The notes beneath the pieces were generated by a model. It saw only the letters and a list, made by a program, of their open reading frames with translations, was not told where the DNA came from and did not search any database. From NCBI GenBank assembly GCA_009903905.1, contig WYEI01000154.1, positions 1 to 27,938 of the forward strand: 27,938 bases of DNA, given 5' to 3'. The DNA comes from Pyrobaculum sp. (GTDB taxonomy: Archaea > Thermoproteota > Thermoprotei > Thermoproteales > Thermoproteaceae). A program made the position numbers and the translations under genes. Shown one piece after another: positions 23,701 through 27,938 of this stretch; the first letter of the stretch is position 1, and each line of letters begins with the position of its first letter.

Positions 23701-24592
23701 GAAGGCGGCGGAGACAATGCTGGCGGTGTCGCCTGAGTCCAACGGCGAGGTGGCCTACATGGCGTGGAAGAACCTCGAGCAAGTGACTGGACTTAAGCTC
23801 GCCGACCTCCCGGCTAGAGAGTACCGGATCACCTTCGACGACATCGTGGCGCAGCCCAGACGCGTCACCACGTCGCCTGTGTGGAACGGCATAGAGGCGC
23901 CGGGACGTACCTACTCGCCGTTTACGGTGAACACCGAGAGGCTTGTGCCTTGGCGCACCTTGACCGGGAGACAGCACTTCTATATAGACCACGAGTGGTT
24001 TAGGGAGCTGGGGGAAAGCCTTCCAATACACAAGCGGCCGGTGGTTGATGCAGACGTGGATAAAGTGTTGCCGGGCTTTGATGTAAAAGACTTCTGGTAC
24101 GACCCGGCTAAGTACCGCGTGGAGAAGGGCGGAAGTAGATACCTCGTTGCGAGATATCTGACGCCGCACGGCAAGTGGAATCTCCACAGCACGTATTGGG
24201 ACAATCTCATCATGCTGACGCTGTTTAGAGGCGGGCAGGTGGTCTGGATAAACGACGAAGATGCCAAGTGGCTCGGCATCAAGGACAACGACTGGATAGA
24301 GGTCTACAACGCAAACGGCGTCGTAGTGGCGAGAGCCGTTGTGAGCCCGAGGATTCCCCGCGGAACCGTCATAATGTATCACGCCCAAGAGAGGCACATC
24401 TACGTTCCCATAAGTCCGCTCACGGGCAAGAGGGCAGGCATACACAATAGTGTGGGAAGTGTACACCTCAAACCGACCAAAATGGTGGGTGGCTACGCGC
24501 AACTGAGCTGGTCCTTCAACTACTACGGCCCCACCGGGGTAAACAGAGACGAGATAGCGGTAATAAGGCCGGCTGGTGCGGTGAGGCTATGA
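20705..24592 (+). CDS. narG: Nitrate reductase catalytic subunit NarG, extracytoplasmic type
   Basis: Encodes 1295 residues, full length for NarG. The N-terminus TTTRRRLLAAT plus hydrophobic stretch is a twin-arginine signal, so the enzyme faces outside the cytoplasm. The FS0 [4Fe-4S] site is H68-x3-C72-x3-C76-x34-C111. The Mo ligand region FYDWYADLPPASP (235-247, D241 the aspartate ligand) is followed by GEQTDVPESADW. The later molybdopterin-binding regions (about 1140-1290) include AKWLGIKDNDWIEVYNANGV. It reduces nitrate to nitrite using molybdo-bis(pyranopterin). The stop overlaps the narH start (ATGA). NarJ is not in this operon but 6 kb upstream (14308). Confidence 0.97.
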   Translation: MLTTTRRRLLAATAAVGVSAGVLALAQNLEYLKPLAQFRDTRLQYPDRSWEDLYRRRWQYDKVARSTHGVNCTGSCSWNVYVKDGLVVWELQATDYPDIAPDIPNYEPRGCPRGASYSWYIYSPLRVKYPYVRGVLIDLYRRYKAETGDPVEAWRRIVEDPQNRAAYQKARGKAGWRRVSWDETTELIAAALIYTIKKYGPDRIYGFTPIPAMSPVSYAAGARFIELIGGAMGSFYDWYADLPPASPQMWGEQTDVPESADWFHAQYMIVWGTNLPLTRTPDAQMYTQARYRGAKVVVVSPDYSEHVKFADMWVPALPGTDAALGLAAAHVALKEYYVDKQVKCLREYARRYTDLPFLVVLEPAGDGTYLQGRLLRASDVPELKDKVGQYPEWKTVVMQKDGTLAVPYGSIGFRWDGSGKWNLQLRGVTPAGEADIDPVLSVMEVGRYEKVPVKFMAMDFEVKGFVREVPAVKVGDRYVTTVFDLLAAHLGVRRGDLGGDYPADYNDPKPFTPAWQEAITGVSRDVVLQMARGFMDTAIYSKPVFGRPSDPPFFGDDNTPCGGRAMIFVGPGINHWYHTDLIYRSVLLLVLLGGTQGKNGGGWAHYVGQEKIRTLIGWSSIAFALDWVRPPRQQNSPSYWYVHTDQWRYDPTTTRSYAAPWAKKWGNLHEMDANVIAVRLGWLPFYPSLNVNPLDLGARLVDEAKQQNVQQAQWGSYVARRVAEMLKRGDIKLAIEDPDAPENWPRVLFVWRANLLGSSSKGHEYFLKHLLGTDNNVMNREWAVEEGLVKEVNVRKPAPEGKLDLLVVLDFRMATSAVYADVVLPAATWYEKYDLSMTDMHTFIHPFTPAIDPPWEAKTDWDIFKTIAKKFSELAPKYLPQEAYDVVLTPLMHDSAAEIAQPLGEVRDWKKGEVDPIPGKTMPAVSLVARRYWDVYDMYITYGPLVVTAGLSAKGIPAFKPVEQYAYLRERNGLTPAASDYVKGRCATVGGCPSLETDKKAAETMLAVSPESNGEVAYMAWKNLEQVTGLKLADLPAREYRITFDDIVAQPRRVTTSPVWNGIEAPGRTYSPFTVNTERLVPWRTLTGRQHFYIDHEWFRELGESLPIHKRPVVDADVDKVLPGFDVKDFWYDPAKYRVEKGGSRYLVARYLTPHGKWNLHSTYWDNLIMLTLFRGGQVVWINDEDAKWLGIKDNDWIEVYNANGVVVARAVVSPRIPRGTVIMYHAQERHIYVPISPLTGKRAGIHNSVGSVHLKPTKMVGGYAQLSWSFNYYGPTGVNRDEIAVIRPAGAVRL

Positions 24593-26010
24593 ATGTCCGC
24601 GCCCAGATCTCGATGGCTATGAATCTCGATAAATGTCTCGGCTGTCATACCTGTACTGTTACCTGCAAGAACGTGTGGACCAACAGGCCGGGCGCGGAGT
24701 ACATGTGGTGGAACAACGTGGAGACTCGCCCAGGCCCAGGCTACCCGAGGCAGTGGGAGAACCAGGACAGATACAACGGCGGGTGGGCCCTCGACGGCGG
24801 GAAGCTGAAGCTGAGGATCGAGATAAAGAAGGACTACAAGCCGCCAGGCCTAGACGACTATTACGAACTCTGGACATACGACTACGAGGTGCTGTTCTCT
24901 GAGAAGCAGACAGACCAGCAACCGGTGGCCCGGCCCATCTCGCTGATAGACGGCCGGCCCATGGATGTGTCCTACGGCCCCAACTGGAACGACGACTTGG
25001 CCGGGACGGACCTGCTGCTTGAGGACCCCAACCTAGACCCCCTGCAGAAGTCGATCTACGCGCAGTTTAAGGACGTGTTTATGATGTATCTGCCGAGGAT
25101 CTGCAACCACTGCCTAAACCCCTCCTGCCTCGCGGCCTGCCCCAGGAAGGCCATCTATAAGAGGGAGGAGGACGGCATAGTGCTTGTGGATCAAAGCAGA
25201 TGTCGCGGCTACAGATACTGCGTGGCGGCCTGCCCCTACAAGAAGGTGTACTACAACTGGAAGACCGGCAAGTCGGAGAAGTGCATCCTCTGCTACCCGA
25301 GGATAGAGGCTGGGCAACCCACCGTCTGCTCGCTGACGTGCGTCGGGAAGATTAGATACATGGGCGTGTTGCTCTACGACGCCGACAAGGTCCTCGACGT
25401 GGCCGCCGAGCCAGACCCAACGCGCCTCATGAGGAGGTTCATCGACGAGGTGTTGCTGGATCCCTTTGACCCCAATGTCGTGTCTGCGGCGAGAAGCGCC
25501 GGGATACCTGACGACTGGATCACGGCGGCCCAGAGGTCCCCCGTCTACAAGATGGTGAAGAAGTGGCAGGTGGCGTTCCCGCTACATCCTGAGTTCAGGA
25601 CCTTGCCCATGATCTTCTACGTGCCGCCGCTGAGCCCCGTGGTGACGACCTTTGAGCGGACATACGGCGCTAAGATAACCGACGTGTTCCCAAGAATCTC
25701 CGAGCTCAGGATACCGGTTAAGTACCTGGCGTCTATGTTCACCGCCGGCGACACGGCGCTTGTGGAGCAGGCCCTGAGGAAGCTGATAGCGGTGCGCATC
25801 TATGAACGTAGCAAAAACGTGGCGGAGCCGGGCTTGGCGGACAGGGTGAAGCAAGCTCTCGCCGAGGCGGGTCTGACGGAGCAAGACGCCGAGGAGATGT
25901 ACAGGCTGTTCGCCATAGCGCGGTACGAGGACAGATTTGTCATACCCACCAACCCGAAGAGATATGCAAACCAGCCGCAACTACAGAGAGGCGTGGTGGG
26001 GTTGCCATGA
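24589..26010 (+). CDS. narH: Nitrate reductase iron-sulfur subunit NarH
   Basis: Encodes 473 residues with four ferredoxin-type cysteine groups: C16-x2-C19-x2-C22-x3-C26; C172-x2-C175-x4-C180-x3-C184; C205...C211-x3-C215; C232-x2-C235-x11-C247-x3-C251. In the third group the sequence CRGYRYC has a tyrosine (Y208) where bacterial NarH has the tryptophan (CRGWRMC) that converts one cluster to [3Fe-4S]. It carries electrons from the membrane heme subunit to NarG. It overlaps narG and the next gene by 4 bases each. The C-terminal domain beyond 260 is the usual NarH extension. Confidence 0.96.
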   Translation: MNVRAQISMAMNLDKCLGCHTCTVTCKNVWTNRPGAEYMWWNNVETRPGPGYPRQWENQDRYNGGWALDGGKLKLRIEIKKDYKPPGLDDYYELWTYDYEVLFSEKQTDQQPVARPISLIDGRPMDVSYGPNWNDDLAGTDLLLEDPNLDPLQKSIYAQFKDVFMMYLPRICNHCLNPSCLAACPRKAIYKREEDGIVLVDQSRCRGYRYCVAACPYKKVYYNWKTGKSEKCILCYPRIEAGQPTVCSLTCVGKIRYMGVLLYDADKVLDVAAEPDPTRLMRRFIDEVLLDPFDPNVVSAARSAGIPDDWITAAQRSPVYKMVKKWQVAFPLHPEFRTLPMIFYVPPLSPVVTTFERTYGAKITDVFPRISELRIPVKYLASMFTAGDTALVEQALRKLIAVRIYERSKNVAEPGLADRVKQALAEAGLTEQDAEEMYRLFAIARYEDRFVIPTNPKRYANQPQLQRGVVGLP

Positions 26011-26945
26011 GGAGGCCCGAGCTCCTGCTCCCGGGCATCGCCCTTGTCGTTGCGGTGGCGCTGGCTACGTTGGGCATCGTGGTGGTGACCGCGCAGGAGT
26101 CGGCCGTGTTGGTGAAGTTCATAAATGGGAGCCTGCCTGTGGACCCCGCCTCGTCTCTGTGGCCCAAGCCTGCGGATGTGCCCCTCACCGGCCAGACCCT
26201 CGTCTACCCGCTTGCCCCCGCTGTTGAGAACCGGGCGGTGTCTGTGGCTGCTGTGTACAACGGCACGCACATAGCGTTCCTGCTGATGTGGAAAGACGCC
26301 ACGCAAGACGTAGCTAAGCCGGGCGGCCTCGACGTGTTTCCAGACGCTGTGGCTGTGCAGTTCCCCGTGTCGAGGGCCCAGTTGCCGTATATATGCATGG
26401 GCACCGTGGACAACCCCGTGAACATAATCTACTGGAGGGCCGGGGTAGGCGTGGAGAACCTGGTGGCCGGCGCCGGGTACGGCCTCAGCCCCCAGCAGAG
26501 AGAGGCCCTGGGACTCCAGGCAACGCCGACCTCGCCGGTGGAGCTGTTGCCGGACTCGGCGCAGGTGGTGCAGGCATATGCAGTATACAAAGACGGGGCG
26601 TGGTATGTGGTGCTGGTCAGGCCGCTGGGCTCGGTGCATCCGCTGATGAGCTCGCTTGCCGACGACTTCAGCGCCGCCTTCGCCACGTGGGACGGCTCCA
26701 AGGGCGAGAGAGGCGGCTTGAAGGCCACCAGCGGATGGGTGCAGTTCCGCCTTGAGAGACGCATAATCGCGGCGCCTCAGCCGACGCAACCGGCGCCGAC
26801 CACCGTGACTGTCACGCAGACCTCTGTTACGACGGTTACACAGACGCACGTCGTGGAGACGACTCCTGCCTGGGCCTGGGCGGTCATAGGAGTGTTGGTG
26901 GCGTTGCTTGCTGTGGTGGCTGGTCTTGCGCTCCGCAGAAAGTAA
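26007..26945 (+). CDS. Heme b subunit of the nitrate reductase (EB_dh/DdhC-like), membrane-anchored
   Basis: Encodes 312 residues: N-terminal signal/anchor (7-28), an extracytoplasmic domain (30-265) and a C-terminal helix (284-308) with a basic end (ALRRK), linked by a Thr/Pro/Val-rich segment. The domain has DPASSLW, FLLMWKDATQDV, DAVAVQFPVS and YICMGTVDNPVNIIYW, the pattern of the ethylbenzene-dehydrogenase gamma family, where a Met (here probably M131) and a Lys bind heme b. It replaces the cytochrome NarI as electron entry to an outward-facing NarGH. The start overlaps narH (ATGA). Confidence 0.82.
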   Translation: MRRPELLLPGIALVVAVALATLGIVVVTAQESAVLVKFINGSLPVDPASSLWPKPADVPLTGQTLVYPLAPAVENRAVSVAAVYNGTHIAFLLMWKDATQDVAKPGGLDVFPDAVAVQFPVSRAQLPYICMGTVDNPVNIIYWRAGVGVENLVAGAGYGLSPQQREALGLQATPTSPVELLPDSAQVVQAYAVYKDGAWYVVLVRPLGSVHPLMSSLADDFSAAFATWDGSKGERGGLKATSGWVQFRLERRIIAAPQPTQPAPTTVTVTQTSVTTVTQTHVVETTPAWAWAVIGVLVALLAVVAGLALRRK

Positions 26946-27644
26946 ATGTACCTCTTTTTTCTAGTTCTTGAGTTTTTTCTAAACAGAATACTCAACAGGT
27001 TCTGGATCTTCGTCCCCGCGACCCCCGCCACACACGCCCTCTTCGTGGGGATCCAGTGGGTTGGGTTTATCTCGATGCTCGCCCTATACGTCTACTCCTT
27101 CCTATTGCTGGGGCACTGGGGCAGGCGGGCCCTGCCGCTTACCGCGGCGGCCCTTATCTTAACGGCTGTGGACCTGGCGTCCTACGTGGGGATCTATATA
27201 AAACTCCTCTGGCTCCTCCCGTTGTTTTTCTCGCTCTTCTTCCGAGACAAGCTCAACTTGGCGTTTGGGGTTTACTTCGCCGCGAGGGGGGCAGTGGATT
27301 CGGCGCTGGGCGGGACTGGGCTCTACGCTTGGCTGTTTGATCTGGCGTGGGCGTTGTTGCCTCTGCTGGGGGGATTCACGATTAGGAAGTGGGCTGTGCT
27401 GGCCGCCGCGGCGGCGTTGGCCGTCGTTGCGGCGTCTCCGTACTACATGGGCATGGTGCTCGTCTTCGGCCTCGGCTTGACCGCGCCGCTGTTCTTTCCG
27501 CTTGCCGTCTTCACGGCGCTTTCCTCCAAGTCGAGGTATTCCCTTTTCCCGCTCCTGGTGGGTCCCCAGGTGCAGCTATCTGTCCACTACCTGGTGCTGG
27601 CGGTGGGGATGGGGTATGTTGTACGTGGGGAACTCAAGAGGTGA
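26946..27644 (+). CDS. Polytopic membrane protein of the nar operon
   Basis: Encodes 232 residues with about seven hydrophobic segments. It begins immediately after the stop of the heme b subunit, so it is probably in the same transcript. It has single histidines (TPATHALF, GHWGRR, SVHYLV) but no CxxCH or clear heme motif. No family is recognised. It may be an anchor, quinol-interacting or assembly subunit of the nitrate reductase; only the gene order supports that. Confidence 0.75.
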   Translation: MYLFFLVLEFFLNRILNRFWIFVPATPATHALFVGIQWVGFISMLALYVYSFLLLGHWGRRALPLTAAALILTAVDLASYVGIYIKLLWLLPLFFSLFFRDKLNLAFGVYFAARGAVDSALGGTGLYAWLFDLAWALLPLLGGFTIRKWAVLAAAAALAVVAASPYYMGMVLVFGLGLTAPLFFPLAVFTALSSKSRYSLFPLLVGPQVQLSVHYLVLAVGMGYVVRGELKR

Positions 27645-27938
27645 ACTCTACGTAGTTGAGGGAGGCAGGGCGCGTGGGCTGGACGTAGCGGCCGAAGTGC
27701 CTTGGGTAGACGATGGCGTCCACTACGGCAACGCCATATTGAGGGGCGGGCGCCTCTATAAACCCGACTGGTCGCTGTTTGGCGAGTTCAACCTTGTGCT
27801 TATACCCTACGGCCTGGTAGGCGGCGTATACGAGGCGCCTAGATACGCCGTTGTGGTCCTGGGCGACGAGGCGAAAGTAATAGACCTGGACAGCTGGCGG
27901 CCCGTGCACGAGGTGAAGTGTCTGGGGAAGTGGGACTT
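27616..27938 (+). CDS. Unidentified gene, 5' part (runs off the window)
   Basis: From ATG 27616 (29-base overlap with the preceding gene; TTG 27619 and GTG 27625 are alternatives) a frame stays open to the window end, giving over 100 residues. The text (LYVGNSRGELYVVEGGRAR, GNAILRGGRLYKPDWSLFGE, FNLVLIPYGLVGGVYEAPR, KVIDLDSWRPVHEVKCLG) is beta-rich and soluble, reminiscent of propeller-like repeats but not diagnostic. It follows the nar genes in the same direction and is probably co-transcribed. No function can be named. Confidence 0.65.
   Translation, partial: MLYVGNSRGELYVVEGGRARGLDVAAEVPWVDDGVHYGNAILRGGRLYKPDWSLFGEFNLVLIPYGLVGGVYEAPRYAVVVLGDEAKVIDLDSWRPVHEVKCLGKWD

Noticed and set aside
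25800..26849. 349-residue - strand frame across narH and the heme b subunit
   Set aside because: Spans two well-supported + strand genes and has shadow-like Arg/His-rich composition.

Overview
The window looks like a hyperthermophilic crenarchaeon of the Pyrobaculum type (Thermoproteales). The reasons are the high G+C content, gene overlaps of the ATGA/GTGA kind, TATA boxes about 20-28 bases upstream of start codons (leaderless transcripts), and a set of archaeal denitrification genes with outward-facing (TAT-exported) enzymes. The species cannot be fixed from the sequence alone.

Layout. At 1-138 is the 3' end of an unidentified + strand gene, followed by a decayed membrane-protein gene on the - strand (269-754). 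A compact - strand operon at 801-3789 encodes a cytochrome bc-type complex: membrane-anchored cytochrome c, Rieske protein, cytochrome b and two small membrane proteins. At 3936-4031 is a tiny leaderless membrane peptide. It is followed by a frame-broken cytochrome oxidase subunit II remnant (4176-4540), which runs head-on into a truncated ABC ATPase fragment (4548-4712). Behind that fragment lie a broken nosD and an intact nosL, so a nos-type accessory cluster and an aerobic oxidase operon have been cut down to scars. Next come ccmB/ccmA (6439-7574), a gap of about 500 bases, a frameshifted membrane protein gene, an intact four-histidine membrane protein (8500-8940), an MFS exporter, a possible YwiC-like membrane protein, and ccmF. 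Divergent from ccmF is ccmC-ccmE-narJ-like (12979-14859).

From 14830 to 18200 is the nitrite-reduction block: a cysteine-containing small regulator and a second anchored cytochrome c on the - strand, divergent from a heme d1 protein (NirS-like, lacking its own cytochrome c domain) and a uroporphyrinogen-III methyltransferase. An NnrS-like membrane protein and two related HTH regulators (one apparently truncated) follow. A membrane protein gene split by an in-frame TAG comes next. The window ends with the nitrate reductase operon narG-narH, a heme-b EB_dh-type subunit, a polytopic membrane protein and an unidentified gene that runs off the end.

How they work together (partly inference). Quinol oxidised by the bc-type complex would pass electrons to anchored cytochromes c, and from there to the extracytoplasmic heme d1 nitrite reductase. 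NarGH with its heme-b subunit reduces nitrate on the outer face. The Ccm proteins (A, B, C, E, F) mature the c-type cytochromes. The methyltransferase makes precorrin-2, the entry point to siroheme and heme d1. The broken cox2, nosD and ABC genes indicate recent loss of at least one oxygen- or N2O-linked branch at this locus.
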